This document shows, piece after piece, positions 1 to 6,338 of a stretch of 38,720 nucleotides of DNA; position 1 is the stretch's first letter, and each line of letters opens with the position of its first letter. The stretch covers positions 1-38,720 of the forward strand of contig NZ_FRAC01000044.1 of the NCBI RefSeq assembly GCF_900142215.1. Direction: 5' to 3'. Source of the DNA: Anaerocolumna jejuensis DSM 15929 (GTDB lineage: Bacteria > Bacillota > Clostridia > Lachnospirales > Lachnospiraceae). The notes beneath the pieces were generated by a model. That model was not told the origin of the DNA. It saw only the letters and a program-made list of their open reading frames with translations, and made no database searches. Position numbers and translations under genes: made by a program.

Positions 1-275
1 GGCGTAGGATATTTGAGAGGAGCTGACCTTAGTACGAGAGGACCGGGTTGGACTGACCTCTGGTGTACCGGTTGCACTGCCAAGTGCATGGCCGGGTAGC
101 CAAGTCGGGAAGGGATAAACGCTGAAGGCATCTAAGCGTGAAGCCCCCCTCAAGATAAGATATCCCATAGCATAAGCTAGTAAGACCCCTGAAAGACGAT
201 CAGGTGGATAGGTTAGAGGTGGAAGTGTGGTAACACATGTAGCTGACTAATACTAATAGGTCGAGGGCTTGACCT
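1..275 (+). rRNA. 23S ribosomal RNA, 3' end (partial)
   Basis: The segment holds the highly conserved 3' part of bacterial 23S rRNA. The sarcin-ricin loop core AGTACGAGAGGACCG is at 32-46, and the terminal domain runs to GAGGGCTTGACC at about 263-274. The 5' part of the gene lies outside the window. The exact 3' end is inferred from the usual end of the closing helix and may be off by a few bases. No 5S rRNA gene follows before the terminator at 372-399. Confidence 0.97.
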
Positions 276-538
276 AAAATTAGATGGAATCAAAAAAATG
301 TGTGGTTTTGATGGTATAATTAAAATCAATAAAGAAATATGACGGAAAAGGTCATGATATAGATAGAAAGAGGAAGTTGTCAAAGCAGCTTCCTTTTTTG
401 TTTGCTGGTTTTTCAATGAAGTGGACAGCGTTGGAACTAAAGTAATCAGGTAATATACCGATAGAATATATAGAAATAAAATGCCAGTAAATTGATTCTA
501 ACTGTTTTGGAAGGAGAGAACTATACTGGAACCAACCT
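276..538. other. post-rRNA intergenic region, no gene seen
   Basis: No 5S rRNA, tRNA or credible CDS is visible. A small hairpin (arms ATCAAAA 289-295 and TTTTGAT 306-312) sits just after the 23S end and may be a processing stem. The rrn terminator is at 372-399. A TATACT -10-like box lies at 522-527, about 12 nt before the leader element that begins at 539; no good -35 is seen at 17 bp. Confidence 0.6.
372..399 (+). terminator. intrinsic terminator of the rRNA operon
   Basis: An 8-bp stem (GGAAGTTG 372-379 with CAGCTTCC 386-393, one G-U pair) and a 6-nt loop are followed by six T residues. It is the first strong terminator after the 23S gene. Confidence 0.85.
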
Positions 539-640
539 GGAGTGAAAGAAAATTACAGAGGAAAGGATGCCACATGCAGCTTCTTTCATTCCTATCACTA
601 TGTGGAAATACCGTGGACCATTCTGCGGTATGTTATGGTC
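539..640 (+). promoter_or_regulatory. leader element copy A (novel repeated 5' UTR structure)
   Basis: This is one of four related elements in the window. Hairpin 1 pairs GGAGTGAAAGAA (539-550) with TTCTTTCATTCC (581-592): 12 bp with one G-U. Its loop contains GGATGCCACAT, and CCACAT (570-575) can pair with ATGTGG (600-605) downstream of the stem, giving a possible pseudoknot. Hairpin 2 spans 609-630 with outer pairs TACCG/CGGTA and two G-U pairs. The tail TATGTTATGG (629-638) lies just before the ATG at 648 and takes the place of a normal Shine-Dalgarno. A -10-like TATACT at 522-527 would start transcripts almost at the element. That it is an RNA element is inference from structure and orientation. 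Confidence 0.6.
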
Positions 641-647
641 TTAAATA

Positions 648-1514
648 ATGAAAATATCCAGTACTACGCAATTTGAACCCAATTTATATGCAAATACGAC
701 ACGACAAAACAGTAAACCTGTGTTAGTAACAGGGACAATTGCTTCCTTATCCCATTTAACCGACAAGGTTGAAATCAGTGCTGAGGGAAGGCAATTAGCT
801 GCAGCTGACATTGTGAATCACAGTGCCAAGTACTTTGGAACTGTGCAAATCAATGAGTCTTTGAACCGCCTGCTTACCGGTAAACCAACAGAGGTGACGG
901 AGACTGTATATGGTATCATTCAATCCAACTTTATAAACGACAGTTATATGGATGACAGGGATGAAAGAGCGGCTAATATAGAATTGGGACTGGCGCAAGC
1001 CGGATATATTGCAGATAATTATATGACAGAGGATGAGGCAGCAGAATTCAAGCAGACTATGGAACAGATTGCAGCCATAGCTAAAACTGGAGTCAAGGAT
1101 GGGGCAACAGGGCAAATACGATATATTACACCTGCTGATAAACCCATAGGAGCACCGGAGGATTATGTGAAAACAAGTGATCTTATGCGCAGATATGAGC
1201 CTGATACATATAGCTGGCTGCAGGATGCCATTGTCAATGGTAAAGACTGGGGCAGCATTCTTTTGGATTTTGCGAAAAAGGTACCTTCTCATTCAGATTG
1301 GATAAAGAATTATATAGAAGAGGATAATAATCTGAAGAAAAATATGCAGCAAAGTGTCAGCAGTAACAGATTTCAAACTGCTTCTACCTGGGGCTTGGAG
1401 GAATTTGCCCAGAACATTAAAACACTTATAGCTGGTTCAGGTGTTAAAAATATAGGAGCTTTTATGAATAATACAGAGTCCTTTATACAAAGGCTAAAGA
1501 CAGTAAATTCTTAA
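648..1514 (+). CDS. hypothetical protein (288 aa)
   Basis: I do not recognise a family with known function. The protein is soluble, with no signal peptide or membrane segment. The N-terminal 50 residues look flexible and polar. The motif DKVEISAEGR near residues 39-48 resembles short motifs in flagellum-associated proteins such as FlgM, but the rest does not match FlgM in length or content. The middle and C-terminal parts look mainly alpha-helical. ATG 648 is chosen because it directly follows leader element A. No classical ribosome binding site is present; ATGG at 635-638 is the only candidate. A strong terminator follows at 1612, so it is probably monocistronic. Confidence 0.8.
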   Translation: MKISSTTQFEPNLYANTTRQNSKPVLVTGTIASLSHLTDKVEISAEGRQLAAADIVNHSAKYFGTVQINESLNRLLTGKPTEVTETVYGIIQSNFINDSYMDDRDERAANIELGLAQAGYIADNYMTEDEAAEFKQTMEQIAAIAKTGVKDGATGQIRYITPADKPIGAPEDYVKTSDLMRRYEPDTYSWLQDAIVNGKDWGSILLDFAKKVPSHSDWIKNYIEEDNNLKKNMQQSVSSNRFQTASTWGLEEFAQNIKTLIAGSGVKNIGAFMNNTESFIQRLKTVNS

Positions 1515-1892
1515 AGTATCTGCATATCCGGCAGAAACATTCCGGCAGATTTTCCAGCTGACTTAAAGGAGCCATATGAAGGAGGTTCGTAAGTAGATTA
1601 TATGTTTATGTAATAAGCCGAGGTGATGATTCCTCGGCTTATTTTATGGTGGGGATGAAAGCTCTACAGAACTTAAAATTTCGTTGCCTTAAAACTCTAT
1701 TCACTCTATTAGTTACAGGCGAACTCATAGTAGTATAGTTCATTGGTAGTGAAGTTCATTAGTATGCCCTGTTTCTTGGGAATACATAGCTACGCAGGCT
1801 TGGAGTAGAATCAAATATGAAAAAGTCTAGTTAATGTATATGTCTTCCAGCTTTACAAAGGTCACACGTCATATAAGGAAATAATTTTAATG
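1515..1892. other. intergenic region, terminator plus nothing else seen
   Basis: Apart from the terminator at 1612-1645, this 378-bp stretch shows no credible gene or RNA. It contains a short direct repeat, CCGGCAGA, near 1528-1550. The flanking genes converge here; no terminator for the minus-strand operon is obvious. Confidence 0.5.
1612..1645 (+). terminator. intrinsic terminator after the 648-1514 gene
   Basis: A perfect 12-bp stem, AATAAGCCGAGG (1612-1623) with CCTCGGCTTATT (1632-1643), has an 8-nt loop. The A-rich 5' arm and T-rich 3' arm allow bidirectional use, so it may also stop transcription from the minus-strand operon. Confidence 0.85.
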
Positions 1893-3164
1893 CTAGCTTC
1901 TGTGCAGGAGATTTTTAAAATCTTCTACGTCTTCTTTCGTGCAGTCCTCTTTATTATATCGGGCCTTTTCATAATAGAAAGCCAAACTCTCTAATTTCTC
2001 CTCCTTATCTTCATCAGAACAGGAACTATCAGATAGAATATACCGAGATAATTCCGTAGGTGTGGCTGACAATTTAGGAAGTTTTCCTTTCTGAGCCAGG
2101 ATGGCTTTATAAAAGGCTTTTCGTATCTTATCATTGTTAGTCTGGCTCCAGAATCGTGAAAGGCCTTTTTGCCTGACGGAAGGCTTCTCTTTTAGAGCTT
2201 TTTCCCTTTTATCAAAGGGAGATATGAATTCCGTATTATCCTTAAAAAGGGTTCGCTTATCTTTATAAAAGGTCTGGTACAGCTTGTATATGGCAAAGGA
2301 AATAAGCGCGATTGCAGCTACAACCATTGCTACAGTAAGAAGAGTCAATATAAAATTCTGAAGATGCTGCCAGAAAGGAGAAGGCGGAGCAGCTGTCGGG
2401 AGTGGTGGAGGGGAGGCAGTCGGTGCATTCTGCTGAGCTTCCTGTATTTGAGGGACATTGGAGGAAGCCCCAGGAAGCAGCGATAATATTCCTTTGATAA
2501 TGGCCAGGAGTCCCTTTTGGATAGCCTGAATTAATTCCTTTAAAGGAAGTTTGGTAAAGGCAAGCATACTGGCAAATGACAGACCTAAAAAGAAAATAAT
2601 TATCGTGTGATTGACGGTCTTTATTTGCTTTAAAGGAACATTACTGGTTTCCTGCTGCAGACTGAAATAATGCTCAAAATTAATGAGGTAGCTGTTTATG
2701 AGAAAGAGTAATATAAAGATAATAGTCAGCATAAAAAGAAGTTGGTTAAGTCCTGACAGATGCAGCTGCAGGTTTACCAGGTATAAAAGGCCCAGAATTA
2801 ATAAATGAGCTGGAGAGATATTTTTCCTGCCCATCTCTTCCTCTTTAAGCCTCTTAACCAGGCTGTAAAGAGTGACAGCTGTCATAAAGCATATGCCTAA
2901 AATCTTTCCGACAAGAGTAGGAGTGACTAGAAAAAATAATGCTATAAGGCAGCAATGGAGAAGCAGAAAAGACCACATATGCCTTGTATACTGCTGAATG
3001 CAATAGGACAGTACTGCTCCTGTAAGAGAAAGAAAGAAAAGGAAGGGGGAAGCAGGGCTGCTTTTGGTTAACAGCAGTATAAGAGCCATAATAGCGTATA
3101 GGGAGATAACGCCCAATATTAAGTTTATGACATCAATTATCACACGATATATTTTATTATTCAT
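1893..3164 (-). CDS. DUF4129-type membrane protein of a moxR/DUF58 operon (423 aa)
   Basis: The N-terminal half has about six hydrophobic segments (roughly residues 10-165 and 185-205). A proline/alanine-rich linker follows (about 240-265, with PPPLP), then a strong membrane segment near 272-295 and a charged cytoplasmic C-terminus (about 300-423) resembling DUF4129. Proteins with this layout usually accompany MoxR and DUF58 proteins and often carry a transglutaminase core between the membrane segments; no such domain or Cys-His-Asp triad is visible here. The start ATG (3162-3164) lies 6-8 nt after the tail of leader element B, which supplies GGGTG as the only ribosome-binding-like sequence. 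It is third in the operon, with a 173-nt gap from the DUF58 gene. Its function is probably envelope-related, which is inference. Confidence 0.75.
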   Translation of the reverse strand: MNNKIYRVIIDVINLILGVISLYAIMALILLLTKSSPASPFLFFLSLTGAVLSYCIQQYTRHMWSFLLLHCCLIALFFLVTPTLVGKILGICFMTAVTLYSLVKRLKEEEMGRKNISPAHLLILGLLYLVNLQLHLSGLNQLLFMLTIIFILLFLINSYLINFEHYFSLQQETSNVPLKQIKTVNHTIIIFFLGLSFASMLAFTKLPLKELIQAIQKGLLAIIKGILSLLPGASSNVPQIQEAQQNAPTASPPPLPTAAPPSPFWQHLQNFILTLLTVAMVVAAIALISFAIYKLYQTFYKDKRTLFKDNTEFISPFDKREKALKEKPSVRQKGLSRFWSQTNNDKIRKAFYKAILAQKGKLPKLSATPTELSRYILSDSSCSDEDKEEKLESLAFYYEKARYNKEDCTKEDVEDFKNLLHRS

Positions 3165-3170
3165 ATTTGC

Positions 3171-3269
3171 ACCCGTTGTATATCACAGGCTGGCCTGCGA
3201 TACTGCCACAATTAATAAGGAGTAAAGAACTGGTATGTGGTATCCTTTCGTATCTGATTTTCTTTCACT
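3171..3269 (-). promoter_or_regulatory. leader element copy B (before the DUF4129 gene)
   Basis: Read on the minus strand, hairpin 1 pairs AGTGAAAGAA (3269-3260) with TTCTTTACT (3229-3221), leaving one bulged G. The loop carries CCACA (3240-3236), which can pair with TGTGG (3210-3206). Hairpin 2 (3202-3181) has 10-bp arms, TATCGCAGGC and GCCTGTGATA, with a 2-nt loop. The G-U pair in it is a pair only on the transcribed strand. The tail ACAACGGGTG ends just before the start codon of the 1893-3164 gene. It lies inside the operon, between the second and third genes. Confidence 0.6.
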
Positions 3270-3337
3270 TTTAATGAATTGATGCCTTTTGGGGATATTC
3301 CGCATTTTTATTTACAGGCAGCAGTGTATGAGTATGT

Positions 3338-4453
3338 CTAAGCGGCTGTCCAGATAATAGTTTTAGACTTTATTTCTTCCCTGACAGCTGCAGTAATATC
3401 CTTATTTACTGGGAGAATCCAGATAAAATCCATTTTTATAGCTGCCATATGGCAGAGTAAATCTTGAAAATCTTCCTTTTGATAGGTAGAAAGAAAGATA
3501 ACATATTCATTCTTACTTTCGAGGCATTGGCCTTCCAGGCAGGAGACGAAGGGCAGGGGTGTTTTGGAAGTATCAAGGAGACTCAAAGCCTTGTTAATGG
3601 TATCCAAATGGTGTATGCCTGAGCCAGCCTGAATTGCTTCGCTGACTTCTCCTGTAAGGCTCCTGCAATTAGTCAGAAGTGATACCGGAATACCCTGGGC
3701 CAGGAATTTTTCGGAAAGGGTGCTGGCAAGGCGAATGCTTTCCTCCTCCAGGTCCTCCTGTTTTAAAGCAGTTTCCTGCTCCAGGTTAAGTAAAAGCTTT
3801 ACCTGAAAGGAAGAGGTATAGTTAAAAGCATTTACTTTTAATTCTCCTGTTTTTGAGGAAGCTTTCCAGTTAACGGATTTCAGGGCGTCATAAGTCTGAT
3901 ATTCTCTGATACCTCTAAACTCAAATGGGTCTTCATTGGTAAAGCGTTTTGTAAGTACGGTGCCAAGCAAGGTCTTGAACATGGGGTCAAAAGAGGGGGC
4001 GGTAACAGTTCGCGGGTATACATAAAGTGATAGTTGCTGGGGACAGTCCATAACCATTTCTGAGGATAAAAAGAGGTTGGAGCAGATGATATCCGCTCTG
4101 TCCACGGTGTAATAACCCCGGCGGCTGCAGAGGAAGGGGAGCTGTCTGGTAAGCTTCTGGTACATCATAAGAGATAAAACATCACTCCGGTAATAATTAT
4201 CCGTAACAGATGCATTTTCCATTCCGGGAAATTCGAGATTTCTTGATGTCCTGAATTTAACCTTTAGCAGGGGAAGGGGCAGCAGCTTCCGGTTTGTAAT
4301 TGATTCTACAAGTGTAAGAGAATCCCCTTCCTTAGCGGTATCTTTATTAAATTTAAGCTCAATTTCAAGGTTTTTATCCCACCATTTCCGGTAAAGATAT
4401 TTCTGCAGCAGGTATAAGAAGTAAGCGCCTAAAACAGCGGCAAGCAGATTCAT
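3338..4453 (-). CDS. DUF58 domain protein (371 aa)
   Basis: DUF58 proteins are membrane-anchored, partly von Willebrand A-like proteins encoded next to MoxR ATPases; they are thought to act in envelope or complex assembly, but the precise role is unknown. Here a hydrophobic N-terminus (about residues 3-20) is followed by a beta-rich region. The diagnostic DUF58 core is at about 174-210, with FEFRGIREYQTYDALKSVNW and a following KASSKTGEL. The C-terminal 150 residues are alpha/beta. The gene begins 4 nt after the moxR stop, so the two are probably translationally coupled. Length and domain order are normal for the family. Confidence 0.9.
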   Translation of the reverse strand: MNLLAAVLGAYFLYLLQKYLYRKWWDKNLEIELKFNKDTAKEGDSLTLVESITNRKLLPLPLLKVKFRTSRNLEFPGMENASVTDNYYRSDVLSLMMYQKLTRQLPFLCSRRGYYTVDRADIICSNLFLSSEMVMDCPQQLSLYVYPRTVTAPSFDPMFKTLLGTVLTKRFTNEDPFEFRGIREYQTYDALKSVNWKASSKTGELKVNAFNYTSSFQVKLLLNLEQETALKQEDLEEESIRLASTLSEKFLAQGIPVSLLTNCRSLTGEVSEAIQAGSGIHHLDTINKALSLLDTSKTPLPFVSCLEGQCLESKNEYVIFLSTYQKEDFQDLLCHMAAIKMDFIWILPVNKDITAAVREEIKSKTIIWTAA

Positions 4454-4457
4454 AATG

Positions 4458-5408
4458 CTACCTCCCTGAAAAGTTTTCGGTAGGTACGGGGATATCCTCT
4501 AAGATGCCGGAAAGAATATCTCTGGAAGCTTCAATCTTCTGGAAGGAAGTCTTTAACACCAGGCGGTGGGAAAGCACATAGGGAGCAATATATCGGATAT
4601 GTTCCGGAATTACATACTGGAAGCCTTTAATGGCGCTATAGGCTTGTACGGCTCTTAGGAAAGACAGGCTTCCCCTGGGGCTTACACCAAGTACAATGTC
4701 TTTGTGGTCTCTTGTTTTTTGCACAATGGCCACCATATATTCCATCAGGGAAGGATGCAGGTAGACATCCTTTATTTCTTCCTGGGCCTTTAAGAGCTCT
4801 TCTGTGGTGCAGACAGGCATAAGGTTTTCCAGAGGTGAAGCTTTGATAAAACGGTTCAATAAAAATACTTCTTCCGATGGAGAGGGAAAGCCCATGGACA
4901 GCTGCATAAGAAACCTGTCTAGCTGTGCTTCCGGAAGAGGAAAGGTACCGGCTGTTTCAACAGGGTTTTGGGTTGCGATGACAAGAAAAGGTTTTTTTAA
5001 CAGGTAGGTTTTTCCGTCTATTGTAATCTGCCTCTCTTCCATACATTCCAGAAGGCTTGACTGGGTTCTGGGCGTTGCCCGGTTGATTTCATCTGCCAGA
5101 AGTATATTTGTAAGTACAGGGCCTTCTCTGAACAGAAAATCCCCCTCTTTCTGGTTGTAATAATTTATGCCGGTAATATCGGAAGGAAGGAGATCCGGTG
5201 TAAATTGGATACGTTTAAAATCTGCTTCCAAAGACTTTGCCAGAGATTTGGCAAGTACGGTCTTTCCTGTACCGGGAACGTCCTCAAGAAGTATATGGCC
5301 ATTTGCTAAAAGGGCGGTTATAACATGGTCTATGGTTTCGGATTTTCCCACAAGCACCTTTTCCACATTGTTTTTTATAGCATTTACTGTTTGTTGTAAA
5401 TCCTGCAT
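4458..5408 (-). CDS. MoxR-family AAA+ ATPase
   Basis: This is a chaperone-like AAA+ ATPase of the MoxR group, normally working with DUF58 and VWA-type partners. Walker A is GTGKT (about residues 46-50 from this start) and Walker B is ILLADEINRA (about 102-111). Sensor motif ATQNP and the arginine-containing C-terminal lid are present. An in-frame ATG lies 12 nt upstream at 5420, but it falls within the conserved tail (AATGGG) of leader element C, which also occurs in copy D where no gene starts, so 5408 is preferred. GGGTG 6 nt upstream is the only ribosome-binding-like site. First gene of a three-gene operon. Confidence 0.93.
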   Translation of the reverse strand: MQDLQQTVNAIKNNVEKVLVGKSETIDHVITALLANGHILLEDVPGTGKTVLAKSLAKSLEADFKRIQFTPDLLPSDITGINYYNQKEGDFLFREGPVLTNILLADEINRATPRTQSSLLECMEERQITIDGKTYLLKKPFLVIATQNPVETAGTFPLPEAQLDRFLMQLSMGFPSPSEEVFLLNRFIKASPLENLMPVCTTEELLKAQEEIKDVYLHPSLMEYMVAIVQKTRDHKDIVLGVSPRGSLSFLRAVQAYSAIKGFQYVIPEHIRYIAPYVLSHRLVLKTSFQKIEASRDILSGILEDIPVPTENFSGR

Positions 5409-5413
5409 GTCTA

Positions 5414-5517
5414 CACCCATTGCATATCACAGGCATGCCTGCGATACTGCCACAAATAAAAATGAGTGAAAGAATCTGTAAGTGGCATCCTTTCAAAATA
5501 ATATTTTCTTTCACTCT
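5414..5517 (-). promoter_or_regulatory. leader element copy C (moxR 5' UTR, proximal)
   Basis: On the minus strand, hairpin 1 pairs GAGTGAAAGAA (5516-5506) with TTCTTTCACTC (5474-5464): 11 bp, perfect. Its loop contains GAAAGGATGCCAC, whose TGCCAC (5487-5482) matches GTGGCA (5453-5448) beyond the stem. Hairpin 2 (5446-5425) has 10-bp arms TATCGCAGGC and GCCTGTGATA with one G-U pair. The tail TGCAATGGGTG leads into moxR. It is in tandem with copy D. Confidence 0.6.
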
Positions 5518-5520
5518 TGT

Positions 5521-5594
5521 TCCCATTGCATACTGCAGACCTGTCTGCGGTACTGCCATAGATAATGGAGTGTGAAAGCGCTTTTCTTTCACAC
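5521..5594 (-). promoter_or_regulatory. leader element copy D (moxR 5' UTR, distal, short form)
   Basis: This is a compact copy lacking the 30-nt loop of hairpin 1. GTGTGAAAG (5594-5586) pairs with CTTTCACAC (5578-5570) around a 7-nt loop. Compared with copy C, the A-T pair at the second position has become T-A, a compensatory change. Hairpin 2 (5552-5531) pairs TACCGCAGAC with GTCTGCAGTA, with one C-A mismatch in the transcribed sense. The tail GCAATGGGA is retained although no gene starts here. Confidence 0.55.
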
Positions 5595-5633
5595 ATACTC
5601 CTTTTATGTAGTTATTCGCACATGCTAAGGCAC

Positions 5634-5662
5634 ATAATACGGACGGAGCCTTAGTATCCCAA
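5634..5662 (-). promoter_or_regulatory. probable promoter of the moxR operon
   Basis: On the minus strand, TTGGGA (5662-5657) and TATTAT (5639-5634) are separated by 17 bp. The predicted start near 5627 would give a roughly 220-nt leader containing elements D and C. Sequence match only. Confidence 0.5.
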
Positions 5663-5720
5663 TAGAGCTTATTATTTATAGTAACATAATGGCAGTAAAA
5701 TTCAATGGTCAAGATTGTTC

Positions 5721-5749
5721 TTTTGTTTTCAAATGTGCTATGTTATAAT
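5721..5749 (+). promoter_or_regulatory. probable promoter of the zinc-ribbon gene
   Basis: There is a consensus -10 TATAAT (5744-5749) with the extended TGn motif (TG at 5741-5742). The -35 is poor (TTTTGT at 5721-5726, or TTGTTT at 5723-5728 with a 15-bp gap), as is common for extended -10 promoters. It diverges from the moxR promoter. Confidence 0.6.
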
Positions 5750-5839
5750 TGCATTCAGATGAATTCTTACAATAACGCAGCATCGGACCTATTAGCAGGT
5801 GCTGTAAGAACAGTTAAATTTGGGAGGAAGGTAAGAGAT

Positions 5840-6253
5840 ATGTTTTGTAAATCCTGCGGGAGAATACTAGAGAATGAAGATGCAAATTATTGTGAATATT
5901 GCGGAACATTATTGAAAGAGCAAAGTTTTCAGGAATTCCGTAGTGCAGAAGTATATCAGAATGAGAAGGATGAGAAGGAAGAAGAAAAGCCGATAACCTT
6001 TGGGAATTGGGCCGGCAGTATGCTGCTGCCCTTTATTCCGATATTCGGACCTATTGTATATGTTGTAATGCTTATATATTGGTCAATTTCCGATAAAACT
6101 GCAAAGAGTAAGAAAAATTGGGCAAGAGCAACTTTGGTTATTGTGGTTCTGTCTCTATTTCTGCTGGTTGCTTATTTTAACTGGGCAATGCAGCAGCTTG
6201 TAGCCAGCGGCTTTGATATTAACGCATATATGCAGCAGCTTAATGTGAAATAA
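5840..6253 (+). CDS. zinc-ribbon membrane protein (137 aa)
   Basis: The N-terminus begins MFCKSCGRI with a CxxC pair and a second CxxC (CEYCG) about 14 residues later, a typical zinc-ribbon found at the N-terminus of many small Firmicute membrane proteins. An acidic/lysine-rich linker (about residues 40-52) follows, then hydrophobic segments near 58-84 and 96-117. ATG 5840 is chosen over in-frame upstream codons because GGGAGGAAGG at 5822-5831 is a good ribosome binding site and the conserved Cys pair is at the N-terminus. The substrate or role is unknown. The gene is monocistronic and ends at a shared terminator. Confidence 0.85.
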   Translation: MFCKSCGRILENEDANYCEYCGTLLKEQSFQEFRSAEVYQNEKDEKEEEKPITFGNWAGSMLLPFIPIFGPIVYVVMLIYWSISDKTAKSKKNWARATLVIVVLSLFLLVAYFNWAMQQLVASGFDINAYMQQLNVK

Positions 6254-6333
6254 AAAGAAGAGGGCTGATGCCGCCTATCCTTACAGCAATTTAAAATTAC
6301 TGAGAAGATAAGGGGAATCAGTCCTGTCTTTTT
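6252..6333. terminator. bidirectional terminator between convergent genes
   Basis: The left arm at 6252-6269 (A-run then GAGGGCTGAT) pairs imperfectly with ATCAGTCCTGTCTTTTT at 6317-6333. Internal pairing between ATCCTTA and TAAGG extends it. Runs of A on one side and T on the other allow use in both directions. It begins within the stop codon of the plus-strand gene and ends 6 nt before the minus-strand gene's stop. Confidence 0.6.
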
Positions 6334-6338
6334 AGAAC

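Noticed and set aside
276..538. 5S rRNA or tRNA downstream of 23S
   Set aside because: No 5S core or tRNA T-loop (GGTTCGAATCC type) is seen; only small hairpins and a terminator.
795..1292. Minus-strand 165-codon ORF
   Set aside because: Antisense shadow of the 648-1514 gene, Cys/Ile/His-rich with no credible start region.
5411..5596. Minus-strand 61-codon ORF across leader elements C and D, ending 2 nt before the moxR start
   Set aside because: Its length comes from the repeated element. The corresponding frame is broken in copy B by a 1-nt length difference, so the conservation is structural rather than coding.
5284..5712. Minus-strand 142-codon ORF overlapping moxR and its leader
   Set aside because: It runs in another frame of the moxR gene and the repeat elements, with no family match and no ribosome binding site.
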